Part shown: positions 24,940 through 36,740 of the stretch, one piece after another
How the letters are laid out: each line of letters opens with the position of its first letter
Numbering within the stretch: the first letter of the stretch is position 1
NCBI GenBank assembly: GCA_037954235.1
Contig: JBBMOA010000004.1
Span: 9,691,099-9,755,098 of the forward strand
Direction of reading: 5' to 3'
DNA length: 64,000 bases
DNA from: Aulostomus chinensis
Taxonomy: Eukaryota > Chordata > Actinopteri > Syngnathiformes > Aulostomidae
The notes under the pieces: generated by a model
Told to the model about the DNA's origin: nothing
Database searches by the model: none
Seen by the model: the letters and a program-made list of their open reading frames with translations, nothing else
Translations under genes and position numbers: made by a program

Positions 24940-25340
24940 ACCAACAGCTTCCACTGCTGGAGGCTTGAATTTCCACGGAAGCCTGGCACGCGGCGACGAT
25001 TTCGCGGAGTTCTCGCCTTTACCGGCTCGAGCCGAAGTCACCTGGATGGACGTCGACGCAGACGGTGGTCACTGATTGGTTATCAAGGGTTCACACTGTG
25101 AGGCGCAGCTTCACATTCCGAAAGAGCCACTAAAAAGGCGGAGGAGGAGCCTTCAGTCTTAAATTGCCAGCTTGATGAATGGAGTCTGGCTTGGTGCTGC
25201 GAGCCTAGCCGGAATGCGATCGGCTCAAAATTTGAACTCGCCTTTAACAGCTTGAACTGACGCCACCGACCCTTTAATTAAACCCGTCGCTGCTCCACTC
25301 CTCACAAGTTGAGATTCCGGCGGGTTGAACGCGGAGATAA
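24940..25340. promoter_or_regulatory. CpG-rich stretch, possible distal promoter
   Basis: CpG dinucleotides are clearly denser here (for example CACGCGGCGACGATTTCGCG near 24988) than in the surrounding AT-rich sequence. The nearest downstream plus-strand gene is tmem243, whose coding start is 3.8 kb away. This could therefore hold its non-coding first exon. No unambiguous donor was found; a GC-AG type donor near 25344 is possible. Confidence 0.3.
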
Positions 25341-26194
25341 TCAGGCAAGTGTCAGAGAAAATGAGGGGGTGATGGAGGTAGAAATACTGCTTCTCCATTC
25401 TATAAAGGTACTGTTTAGTGACGGCAGCTGAGGATTTATCCGAATGGTTAGCCTAGCTTCGTTAGCAACTTGCTTCAGAGGTGGCCTTGCTAGGAGTAAA
25501 GCTCAGGTCAGCTAGTAAAAGTGTCACTGGTTTCTGTGTTATTGGTAGTTTATGATAGGCTACAACCTGTGTTTTCTGTTGCTTCTTCGCTTTATGGTAG
25601 CAAGTGGTGGGTTAAAGCTGGTTTGGTGATAACTTCCATGCTAACAAACTGTCTGGCTGAAGTTGGTTTCGTAGCGTTGCTAGCAAACTACCTGCTAATC
25701 AACCCAGTGGAGGTGATAGTGTGAGATTAGAGGCGCCGTCAGCTGTCGGGGGACCTGTGCTGGGTGATCTCTGAGGGACCACACGAACACCTGCTACTCT
25801 GAATTAGGAGATCAGAACCCACAGCGACGGTTGTTACACTTTTCTCTTCTTCAGTTTTTCACTTTAAGGAGCTTTATTGGGGTGACAAATAAGTTGTTCA
25901 CACTGTCAGAGTAACCATTGAGAGGGAAATCAGCACACTGGAACAGGTTGCATTCCAAAAACGAGTGGAAAAGAAGGAAAACTGGAGTAATAGTGAAGGA
26001 CATGGCATGACTAAATGGTGTCCTTCCGAGGATAGAGTTTGAAAATGGCTAAAATAATAAAGTTAAAAAAGAAAGGAATTCTGTTGGTGCCTTAAAAATA
26101 TGAAGTGAAAAGTATTTTTAATTAAAATAAAGATCAAAAAGAGTAATAATATAATAAGAATGTTATATTATAAATGCATAAGAGTTTAATTAGA

Positions 26195-26450
26195 GTTCGG
26201 CGTGGCTCAGCGGTAGAGCAGCCATCCAGCAGCTGAAGGGTAGCTGGTTCGATCCCCACTTCCCCCCGGTGACCATGTCCAAGTGCCCTTGAGCAAGATG
26301 CTGAACCCCTGATTGCTCCTGATGGCCCTGTGATGGACTGGTGACCCGTCCAGGGTGAACCCCGCCTCTCACCCAATGACAGCTGGGATAGGCTCCACCC
26401 CCCGAACCTCAACAGATAAGCAGTATAGAAAATGGATGGATGGAGGATTT
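26195..26450 (+). mobile_element. tRNA-derived SINE with LINE-like 3' tail
   Basis: The head keeps RNA polymerase III promoter boxes: box A-like TGGCTCAGCGGTAGAGC and box B-like GGTTCGATCCC. The body includes TGACCCGTCCAGGGTGAACC and the tail has AGCTGGGATAGGCTCC, ending in (ATGG)n repeats. This structure is common in teleost SINEs that use the 3' end of an L2-type LINE. It lies in intergenic sequence. Confidence 0.85.
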
Positions 26451-27629
26451 TGAGTAGATATCTGATTTTAGAAAAATATATATTCCTGTTAGGAATGGAT
26501 GTCTGTTTTTAGTCCAACTGAAATAGTCGTTGTGAAGTGTTTTGTATGACGTAACTCTTAAGGACTGGTAAAATCAACCTATAGTTCCCTCGTAATTAGT
26601 TTCTATCAAAAACATGCCATTTGTGAACTGGTAATGTGCTGGTTAGTTGGTCGTGTGTGAAATGGAGTGCGTGGCAGCCGTTTGTCAGCCGGCGGACATC
26701 TTCTACCTTTGATGTTGAACTCTCGCTCAGACACTTCTCTGAACTTTCATAGGACAGACTCATTTTTCCCCTGTGTTTGGACCTGAGCGGCTATAAGACC
26801 AAGGTAACTGTACATGAAGCTGCTGGTCGAAGAGAAGATCCTTGATCCTTCAAGCGTTCCCTGAACATACGCTCACACGTGAACCCAATATTTCTGCTCT
26901 TGGCTCGGTTAAGTCGAGGTCTCCTCTTAAGGAGCCTAGTGAATCACAAGGCTGTGCAGGAATGTAGCTTTAGGGCGGCTATATGCCATTTCATAATGAA
27001 GCTCTTGTTTTCCGCTGTGAGTTCTCTGCTATGAAAGCTGTGCAACCGTTTTATTTCCATTCCTGCTGCCTTCTGACCCAGAAAGGAAAGAAGTCATCAG
27101 CTCGGCTGGCGTGATTGTGAACGGTTGTTTGAGGCTACACCACCGCACACGAGCTGGTTCCTCCTCAGCCTGCGTTCAGGAAAACGTAGCTGTAAACTTC
27201 TGCAGCGGCTGAAATGGAAATGGGACTCTTTGTTTTTCTTTCATCTGAGCCTGAACCTTGAGCTGAATGCGCTCGCTGGCTCTGGTCGAGTTATTTCTGG
27301 AACATCATGAGACTCATAAGAAGTGAAATCTGTGAATGCTGAGTGCACAGGTTTGAGTGATGACAGCCCGTCATCCCTCCGTCTGTAAACCCGCCACATT
27401 TCTGAAGCAGTGTGTCATAAAACCTTCATGCCAGCAGGTTGGCCACTGGTTGTTGACAAGAAAAAATCAGTTGATACAACAAATGACTTTGTTTTCTTAC
27501 TTTTATGTTTGTTTGTTTTTGAGAAAAAATACTTTAGATTTTCCATTGCTGTTGTTTTCAGGACTATGACAACTTTTAGGGTAAACATCTCTTGTCCTGA
27601 TGGAGACCCTCCTTGAGGCAGTGATCCTG

Positions 27630-27679
<50 letters not shown>

Positions 27680-29135
27680 CGCTCCTTTTAATATGGTCTT
27701 CTTGGTGGGTTCAGGACAGCGTCGTGGCTTGAGTTCATATGGAACCTTTCACAACACATAAACACGTGTTTCACCGCTGGCGGGTTTCACCCATGTGCTC
27801 CTCATCTGTTGTTGCAGCTTCTGCAGACAAAACTCAGGGTGGAAATGTTCTCTTTTGCTTGTTCCTGAGTCAGCTGACGTTCTCAGTGTGGGGGGCCTGG
27901 ATGCAGGTATCCCCCTCACATGCAGCTCTTCCTGTGTGTGGTTTAGAGAGACCTGCTAGCTGAAAGGAGCAGAGGAGTGCTGGGCTCTTGAGGCTGCTGC
28001 AGTATGAAGAAGTTGGATTGTGTTCTGATTTCTGCTTCCTCTTTCAAACAGCTGCCATCATCACCATTGCGGCTTGCGTTCGAACGTCAGCACTGCTGGA
28101 GCTCGTTGTCAGACCTGACGATAGAGGAAGTGAAGCAGGAGAAGCTGCAATAAAAGCCACTTTGTCTTGAGTGCTGATCAGCAGCAGTGGAGCACGGAAG
28201 TCAAACCAGTGCTGCTTTTAGTGAGAGAAACTTCCCATTTGTGAAAAGAGAAGCTGTGATTCGTCTCGATAATTTCATGTTCCTGCATTTGCTTCATTGT
28301 TGGAGAGAATAGAAACCTGAGTGTAATTTAAAAGTCCCGAACAGAAACATGGTTTCAATTACTGGACTGCAACCTTCCACACCACATAAATCTGACATAC
28401 CAAGAAATACTTCCCCCCCATCAATCAAATATTTACCAGGCCAAGAAGAGACGTGAGAGCAGTGACCCAGAGAAATACCGCCACTGACAACTTGACCGAT
28501 ATCTTCAATATTTTTTGTTTATCTTGTGACTTTTTTAAAAAGTTCTGTTTTTGGAAATGAGCTTCAACACTCCTGAGAGGCCAATGGAAATGTCAGAAAG
28601 TGTCCTGTCTTGAATCGACATCAAAGAAAGTGAAAACAGAAGTGCTGCGTCTGCGTTGGGATCCAGATCGTTACATTAGCCGGCGCCTGGGCTCAGGCTC
28701 CGCCCCTCAACAAGCGTTTTGTGTGATCTTGCTCAAACTGACAGACGTCAGTGAGCTCACGACCTGACTGACCCTGAGCTCACTTTGTTTCACTATGGAA
28801 GTTGGTGTGTGCGTTGTTCTCTCTGTTGTTTCAACCTAAGGAGGATAAATGTTTGGACGAGTCACAGCAGGAAGTGCTGACGTAGTTGTGAGGAAGTCGA
28901 TTCGCTTCTCCTCCCTGAGCTTCCTGTGGCTCAAACGTCTGAACACACTTGTCTCCTGGGTACAGCGAGCCACCCGCCTGGCCAGCAGAGTCCAACACCA
29001 CCATGTCCCCATCAGCCTGTTGACAGCATCCCCAACACTGCAGAGGGACGGCTGGAAGCTCGCCGACTGGCTAGTATGCTGCACTGGCACCGTGTGTCCA
29101 GGGGGCGCTGCTGAGAGGTCAGAGGTCAGTCAGCC
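26451..29135. other. Intergenic / tmem243 upstream region
   Basis: No coding exon is supported on either strand. A (TG)n-(CG)n microsatellite lies at 27629-27681. A frame at 28849-29217 overlaps the tmem243 start codon in another frame and is a shadow. Some of this could be 5' UTR or intron 1 of tmem243. Confidence 0.4.
27629..27681. repeat. (TG)n/(CG)n microsatellite
   Basis: An uninterrupted alternating purine-pyrimidine run of TG dinucleotides passing into GCGCGC, a sequence type able to adopt Z-DNA. Confidence 0.95.
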
Positions 29136-29223
29136 ATGGATGACTTCACCTCCAGGACGTACGGCACCAGCGGCCTGGACAACAGGCCTTTGTTTGGGGA
29201 GACGTCGGCACGGGTAGGGACCT

Positions 29224-29290
<67 letters not shown>

Positions 29291-30089
29291 GCGCTTGCGT
29301 TTTCTGTATCTGTCACGACATTTCATGGTGAGAAAGTTAAATAGGGTGGACAGGACGGACGCGTCTCAGGAGTAAATTTAAGCAGGAAAAATGTTTTCAA
29401 ACGTCTGAAATAGTGCTGATGCACAGTGATACACGAGACAGTAGTCAGCTTAGTGAAGTGTTTTATAAAGTATTTGTTCTTCTGTGTGTGTGTGTGTGTC
29501 CTGTGCTGGACCTCTCTGTTCACACTCCTCACCCCGACTAACATCTGATGCTCGTGCCTTCATGATCTAACATTTACACTCACCACTTCCTCGCAGGATC
29601 GAATCATCAACCTGGCGGTGGGAGGATTTACATCTCTGATTGTTTTGGTAAGTCTTCTATATTCCGATGGCGCTGAAGCAGAAAAACAGATGGAGGAATC
29701 ACGCCAGAAACCTCCTGATGAGTTCCCAGCGCTTGTTGAGGCTCTTCATGTTTGTGGTTCTCCAGGTGACCGTCATCAGTTCCTTCGTGTTCCCCACGTT
29801 GCCTCCACGACCGCTTAATGTCTTCTTCGCTGTGTGCATCCTGTTAGCCTGTGGCTCCACCATAGTGCTGGTAACACACACACACACACACACACAGAGT
29901 TTAACTGAGAATAATCAGAGACTCGGCGACCCATAAATGTTGTGAAATCATGTGTGTTGTCCTGCTCAGATATTCTGGTACCGACAGGGCGACCTGGAGC
30001 CTAAATTCAGGAACCTGATCTACTACAAGCTGGCGTCCATCGTGCTGCTGTGTCTATGTGCCAACCTTTACTTCCATGACGTCAAGTGA
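29136..30089 (+). CDS. tmem243: Transmembrane protein 243 (MM-TRAG-type), 4 coding exons
   Basis: A small multi-pass membrane protein with no established biochemical activity. Coding exons 29136-29213, 29597-29647, 29766-29870 and 29970-30089 all join in phase 0 and give 117 aa; mammalian TMEM243 is 118 aa. The N-terminus reads MDDFTSRTYGTSGLDNRPLF. Hydrophobic segments lie at about residues 31-51, 60-81 and 95-112. The conserved WYRQGDLEPKF and terminal CANLYFHDVK are present. The exon 3 donor (GTAACACACA) runs straight into a (CA)n tract. It faces dmtf1 in convergent orientation, and the two genes also neighbour each other in mammals. Confidence 0.94.
29224..29291. repeat. (TG)n(GA)n compound microsatellite in tmem243 intron 1
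   Basis: About 23 TG repeats followed by about 11 GA repeats, starting ten bases after the exon 1 donor. Confidence 0.95.
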
Positions 30090-30635
30090 AGACGGCGATG
30101 AGGAAGAGGAGGAGAAGGAAGGGACAACATGGCCTTGACAGACGTGTGGATGGACAACATGGAGGTGGATCAAACTCACGGTGAAAGAAACGCATAGCAG
30201 AACTCATCAGACACTAACTTGGAAGCTGGTCTGGAACCTGGAGGAGAACCTGGAGGCGTCCAGACGCAGCGTGATTGTAGGAGGCTGTAAATGTGCCTGG
30301 AGACACACAGCTGGAGCTGCACCGCCTGGAAACATGGCCTCCTCAGCTCCAGCCACCAGCCGATGAGCTGGAGAGGAGCTGCAACGGGCAGCTCTGCTCC
30401 GCCGGGATCTTCTCTCTCTTCAGATGCCTGGAAGTGAGGCAGGTCGTTAAATTGTGTCACATCGTCATGCCTCAGGACACAAACTGTGTTGTTTATGAGG
30501 CTCAGTGTGGAACGTCAGTCGCTCTGAAAGTTCAGCCAAACTATAAAATCAGCTGCTGCTTGTTTATGGTGCGTTCAGTGTCACTCGACAACTCATTCAG
30601 TCAGAAATCATCATCATCACCTCGTTGATGGCCCT

Positions 30636-30641
30636 AATAAA
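30636..30641 (+). other. Likely tmem243 poly(A) signal
   Basis: AATAAA, 546 nt after the tmem243 stop codon on the same strand, followed by TG-rich sequence. Confidence 0.6.
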
Positions 30642-30887
30642 CACCAGCCATGATGATGCTCATCATACGCCTTTTTACAGATTGTCATCACATTCAAACA
30701 CCTGCTAATCTGCTAACAGGTCGTTAGCAAACCAGGCTGCAGAAGCTGCCTGAGAACATTTTCAAGTCTTAAAAGTCATCCAGCATCCACCCATCAGAAC
30801 CCAAAACCTAAACTTGTTCCTGCTAATCAAGACTTGAATGGTCCCAACATGTTGATGCCTCGGTCATGTGACCTCAACATTTTCCCC

Positions 30888-31667
30888 GATGACCTTTAGT
30901 GACCTCCATGACCTCTGTAGGTTCCTCTAGACTCTTGTTAGCAACCCGGGTTTTTAAGACTCCACCATCCACCGGTCTGGTGTTTACTGGTGGATCTGAT
31001 GTAGAACTGAACCTCCACCATCCACCGGTCTGGTGTTTACTGGTGGATCTGATGTAGACCTGAACCTCCACCATCCACCGGTCTGGTGTTTACTGGTGGA
31101 TCTGATGTAGAGCTGAACCTCCACCATCCACCGGTCTGGTGTTTACTGGTGGATCTGATGTAGACCTGAACCTCCACCATCCACCGGTCTGGTGTTTACT
31201 GGTGGATCTGATGTAGAACTGAACCTCCACCATCCACCGGTCTGGTGTTTACTGGTGGATCTGATGTAGAGCTGAACCTCCACCATCCACCGGTCTGGTG
31301 TTTACTGGTAGATCTGATGTAGAACTGAACCTCCACCATCCAGCGGTCTGGTGTTTACTGGTGGATCTGATGTAGAACTGAACCTCCACCATCCACCAGT
31401 CTGGTGTTTACTGGTGGATCTGATGTAGAACTGAACCTCCAACATCCACCGGTCTGGTGTTTACTGGTGGATCTGATGTAGAACTGAACCTCCACCATCC
31501 ACCAGTCTGGTGTTTACTGGTGGATCTGATGTAGAACTGAACCTCCACCATCCACCAGTCTGGTGTTTACTGGTGGATCTGATGTAGAACTGAACCTCCA
31601 CCATCCACTGGTCTGGTGTTTACTGGTGGATCTGATGTAGACCTGAACCTCCACCATCCACTGGTCA
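30888..31667. repeat. 53-bp minisatellite, copy 1, with duplicated flank
   Basis: From 30961 a 53-bp unit (core TCTGGTGTTTACTGGTGGAT) repeats in exact register about 13 times with few substitutions. The 73 bp before it (30888-30960) also precede the second array at 35697 with about three mismatches, so flank and array were duplicated together. Confidence 0.95.
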
Positions 31668-34600
31668 GCTGATGGTTTTGACTTGAGGAGTTGTCTGAAC
31701 ACCTGAACGCACCTTTAGATTTGCTCTTCCTATGTCTGAGTGTGAAACCCCTTGATGCTGCAGCGGTGGAGATTGTGGTGAAACTGATTCATGCTAGATT
31801 GGAATGTGGTGGTCAACACCAACCTCAAGAATTCCTCAGCTGATTGGGCTCATTCAGGACCAATCAGACGGAAGGTTGCTGCCTTGCCGCTGACAAATCT
31901 CATGAGGTGTCACTGTACAGCTGAAGGCTTTTAGGCATTTCTGAAAACATTCCTCAGCAAACTGAATTTGTTGCTGTTCAGATTTGAACCAGCTGGGTTT
32001 TTCTTTCAGCCAGGATTGACAGCATGTAAACACACTCAGGCTGTTGGGAGTCGCCTGCTAACGTGCGCTTCACTCTCGCCCGTCCAGACCGGAGCAGATA
32101 TGTAGCTGCCCAAGTCGGTTTTGACTCACCAGGAACTGTCCCTGTTTCTCACGAGTGTAACGAACATGTGCAACTCCAACTACTCCCATCATCCAGTATC
32201 ACGTTGCATCAGCAGATTTAGAGGGTGCAACATCTCGCTTGTTGAGCCCTGATGCTGAACATCAGCGTGTGGTGGGCTGAGCTGGAACACCCCAGCAGAG
32301 GTACAGACTCCTCCAGCACCAACGATGGGAGCAAGCCTTCGTGTCTCAGGAGCCACAGAACACAAGAACCTGACAGTTTCCAAGATGAAAGCTCTGCTGT
32401 CTTCTGTTTTAAAGAGGATTTCAGCTCCGCTCTGCCGAGATGGCGTGGAGGCTGAAGTAGACATTAGTAGATGATTCCGAACACGTGGATGAGCCAGAAA
32501 GAAGGGATCAGCTTCCCTTCAGTATCGTAGCACAAACTAGCAAACAGCAGAAGCTCACCAGTAGCAGGACTCAGAGGTGAATAGAAGCCAGTCAGGAGGT
32601 TTGGCTCCGCCTGTCGCTGCTCCTCATCAATTTTTTAGCTGTTAAGTCATTTTAATGCGGATTCACTGCCAGCTCTGCACCGCTGGATTAGTCACAGCGA
32701 AGAAATGGAATCATTCCACGAGACTTCCAGCTGAGGCAGACCAGCCTCGTCACAGTGATACTTCACCCAAATACCACCGTTTATCAAGCGCTCACGGCTC
32801 AAGGACAGCTGCTTCCCTGCACGACTTCTTGGTGAAGGGAAAATGCCAGCCTGGCTGTTGGTCTCTGGCGCTTGAAGCTACTGGAGAATATTGACAGCAG
32901 TAAAACTACAAAGCATCTGTTTAAAGCCTCGAAATCTACCTAGTTTTACACTCAGTAATCCACAAATACTTGATTTGACTGAAAACCTGCTGTTCCAGGA
33001 GGGGCCCGGTTCGTATAAATCCCCAGTCAAAGTGCTAGTGGATCACCGATCATCCATCTGGATTAAGAAGACCTGGATTATAGCAGGCAGTATGGAGAGA
33101 CTGAGAATTGACAGGAGCTTTCTGGATAGTTCAGCTGTTGTTAGCCGTCAGTCTTCATTAGCTTCAAGCTAAAGCTACGTGGCTGGTTCCTCCTGCATTC
33201 TGGAGTCACAGAGAGGCGATGCAGGAGGGAAGCCATCTCAATGAGCACAAGACTCCTGTTCGTGAGCTCTCATGAGGCTCAATCCACTTTGAGTGAAGCA
33301 TCACTTTGTTGTTTGACATGGAGATGTAGCACCAAAAGTTCTGCCATTTTAAAAAGGCTGAGCTTTTCAGTGACGTGGAGAATAAAAACGATAGCGTCGA
33401 CGTAGCTGAGCACCTTCACTAGTAACTGTTAGCACAGTGTGTAGCTGCTGAAGTGAAGGAACACAACACACAAGTAGAATGTCAAAGCGCTTACAGTGGG
33501 CGGGACTTGGCACACAATAATGTACCCTCTTCATTTATGACTTAACTGATAAAATAAATTTCCAAAGACACGTCCAACCCTGCCTTTGTGCTAAGCTAAC
33601 TAGCCTGGGTCTCTGCTCCCTAGAGGACTGTCTCCATCTTGTCTGGCTCTGAGGACGATGGGCAACAAGAGACTTTCTCTAAAAGGTTCTTGCCCCTAAA
33701 CACATTCTGGTCCCGGGTTCTGTTGCAGGACGCGTATGAACATTCAGGCCAAGATGCCCAAAGAAAACTTGACCAATGCCAGTTTGAGCTAATAACAATA
33801 AACCACCACGTTTGTTCAATGACGAGACCAAAGCCCGCGACACGCTTGTCTGTCTCACTTCTCCGGAGTGTCAACTGGAATCTTTAAACCAGCGTTCATC
33901 TTTTTCAAGGTGCTGGGCTTTGTAGTTTTTTAGCAAAGAGGAGGAACTAGTTTATCTGATGGGTGAATGAAGCCAAGCTTGCCAGCGTAGGAGGTTTTCT
34001 GTCTGCAGGACCAAATAAACTACAGTTTTTGTGTTTTCCTGGAAGCTTTGGTACAAAAAAGGAGCTTTAAGGTGAAGAGGAAGATGATGTCGTGCTCACA
34101 TGATCTGCAGTGGTTCTTCGTTGCATCTGTTCATGGATCACCAGCTGATGTTCCCTGAGTCTAGGTGAAGATCTCTGGGTGTTCAAGTTCAGACTTGAGC
34201 CGCTGCAAACGTCTGAAGTAGCTTTCAGTTGTGTCCTTGTTTTATTTACCTGAGTGACAACATAACTGACAACACAGTGACAAACTTGGGAAAACAAGCC
34301 CCGCCCCTCACCCGAGGAGCTCACCTCGCCACGACTCTAGGATTGTCAAAGCCATGTGTTTCTTTTTTAAGTGTAATATTTTATGGAATAAATAATTGTT
34401 TACCCTCAACGCCTCTGTGCATTCTGATCCTGACAATCACGTTTACGCTGCTGGGGACAAGTTCATCAAGACGCTGAGGCTCATTTTAAGACATCTCAGT
34501 TTAGATTTGTTCTCCCAAGACAAAACGTTCAATTTCACCCGAACGGAGACGTGAACCCAGCGCCACTGAACTGAACTTTCATGACGTTTGGTCTTTGAAA

Positions 34601-35089
34601 ACATGCTGTGCTACAGTTTTTTATTCACTCACATTTCCCGCCAATATTGTGGCTATTGAGGGCTGAGTCACTCATTTCTGCCACCTCATGGTTTTCAAAG
34701 AAATGAAGAGCATTTGATGGAAACCATTCAGGAGATGATTAGCAGGAAAAAAACTGAAAATTTAGCAAATTAAAAAGGTTCCGCTTCATCCCTCCAAATG
34801 CAAACATTTGTTCATGTAATTACTGCATGAGTCATGACGACAGCAAGATGAGCAGAAGATGTCTGTTAACTGATGGACAGGTTTTGGTGGGAGAGACGAG
34901 GGTTGACCTCACTGGTCACAGGAGTGTTGGTCTGTCGCTCTGCTTCTCCTCAGACGTCTCTTCAGTACCAAGCAGTGGCGCGTTAGTGACAAACGTTGTT
35001 GTTCACCTCAACGTCTCTAATTTTTTGCCTGAGACTTTTCAAAGAGCAGATATAAAATGAGCCTAAAAGGCCATAAAGAGTCAGGGAAG
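31668..35089. other. Intergenic region between tmem243 and dmtf1, no gene seen
   Basis: Unique sequence with only short frames lacking domains or splice context. At 33584-33637 lies one copy of a dispersed repeat (see the inverted copy in dmtf1 at 41350-41404). Confidence 0.5.
33584..33637 (+). repeat. Dispersed repeat, copy A
   Basis: TGTGCTAAGCTAACTAGCCT followed by GGGTCTCTGCTCCC and GTCTCCATCTT, about 90 percent identical to the reverse complement of 41350-41404. It is probably a short fragment of an interspersed element; the parent family was not identified. Confidence 0.7.
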
Positions 35090-35247
35090 TTTATTGGTAA
35101 AAATGTGCATGAACCCTGCAAAGACATCTTCACATGCAAACTTTGATGTCAAAACATTTACTTTTGACTGAAGCTCATTTAGGTTCTGTTCTAGTAACTG
35201 TCAGAACTGAAGAGATGCCTCAGGGACCAGGTTCGTTTGTAGTCCAA

Positions 35248-35445
35248 CAGGAAGTGGTCATCTCCTGGTTCCTCCACCAACAGGAAGTGGTCATCTCCTG
35301 GTTCCTCCACCAACAGGAAGTGGTCATCTCCTGGTTCCTCCACCAACAGGAAGTGGTCCTCTCCTGGTTCCTCCACCAACAAGAAGTGGTCATGTCCTGG
35401 TTCCTCCACCAACAGGAAGTGGTCATCTCCTGGCTCCTCCCCCAG
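35248..35445. repeat. 33-bp minisatellite
   Basis: Six copies of a 33-bp unit (core CAGGAAGTGGTCATCTCCTG) at exact spacing (35248, 35281, 35314, 35347, 35380, 35413). Being 11 codons long it keeps frames open on both strands; the 123-aa plus-strand frame with repeated QQEVVISWFLH is an artefact. Confidence 0.95.
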
Positions 35446-35696
35446 CAGCCAATAGGATCGCTCCATGTGATTGTGGTGATTGAACCAGTAAATCAGCTCT
35501 GGTGAACAAAAGTTGATGATCTTCCAGGTTCAGTTCATCAAGATCATCTTCACTAATGAACCCTCTGATGATGCTGGAAGCCTGGATGCTACGGTTAGCA
35601 GTGCTAAGCTAACGTTAGCCTATGGAGGAACTACACCAGGGTCACATGACTTCAAGGTCACCACCACTAAGCTTCAGGCTTCTTGTGTTTCCCTCT

Positions 35697-36247
35697 GATG
35701 ACCTTTAATGACCTCCATGACCTCTGTAGGCTCCTCTAGACTCTTGTTAGCAACCCAGGTTTTTAAGACTCCACCACTCTGATGTAGAACTGAACCTGCA
35801 CCATCCACCAGTCTGGTGTTTACTGGTGGATCTGATGTAGAACTGAACCTCCACCATCCACCGGTCTGGTGTTTACTGGTGGATCTGATGTAGAACTGAA
35901 CCTCCACCATCCACCAGTCTGGTGTTTACTGGTGGATCTGATGTAGAACTGAACCTCCAACATCCACCGGTCTGGTGTTTACTGGTGGATCTGATGTAGA
36001 ACTGAACCAGTCTGGTGTTTACTGGTGGATCTGATGTAGACCTGAACCTCCAACATCCACCAGTCTGGTGTTTACTGGTGGATCTGATGTAGAACTGAAC
36101 CTCCACCATCCACCGGTCTGGTGTTTACTGGTGGATCTGATGTAGAACTGAACCAGTCTGGTGTTTACTGGTGGATCTGATGTAGACCTGAACCTCCAAC
36201 ATCCAGCAGTCTGGTGTTTACTGGTGGATCTGATGTAGAACTGAACC
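35697..36247. repeat. 53-bp minisatellite, copy 2, with 145-bp higher-order pattern
   Basis: Same unit and left flank as at 30888. Here two units lack about 13 bp (TGTAGAACTGAACCAGTCTG, near 35996 and 36141). They recur with the same neighbours 145 bp apart, so a multi-unit block was itself duplicated. The array may lie in the dmtf1 3' UTR if a distal signal (AATAAA at 35090-35095, minus) is used. Confidence 0.93.
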
Positions 36248-36460
36248 TACAATGCTAATATCTTCAGCTGCTGGAACCACACACCTGGTTTAGGTCCCTC
36301 ACCTGGAGACCAGGGAACCGGACTCTCAACAAAACTAACTTACCTACAGGTTTTAGAATTCTGGCAAGCAAAAAAAGGGGAATTTTCTTTGGAATGACTC
36401 CATGATGATGTTTCGAGCTTCATGTTCAGGGTTTTCTTGTATGTATGTAGGAACTTGTAG

Positions 36461-36466
36461 TTTAAT
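36461..36466 (-). other. Possible proximal dmtf1 poly(A) signal
   Basis: TTTAAT on the plus strand is ATTAAA on the minus strand, about 275 nt after the dmtf1 stop. A canonical AATAAA occurs only much further downstream, at 35090-35095. Confidence 0.35.
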
Positions 36467-36740
36467 GGAGTCGGTTAGTTCTGCAGCCTGATGAAAACTC
36501 AAAGTCACTGACGGCCTTCGGCGTCTCTTTGGCGATGACGTCAATCGTGCGTTCACATTTCCTCCAGGGTTTCTGAACGAAGCTCCGAATACTTCAGAAA
36601 GCTTCAAAGTTCCACTTCATTTTTGACCAAACAGGTTTAAGAAAGTTCTCGTCCCGGGTCACAGCTCAGGAGACCATCTTCCTCCAGCTCATGAAGCAGC
36701 AGCAGCAGCCAGCGGCGGTCAATCCTCTCACCTTCCGGTT

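Noticed and set aside
26195..26270. tRNA-like sequence with box A and box B
   Set aside because: It is the head of a SINE: no acceptor-stem pairing was found and the body and ATGG tail follow directly.
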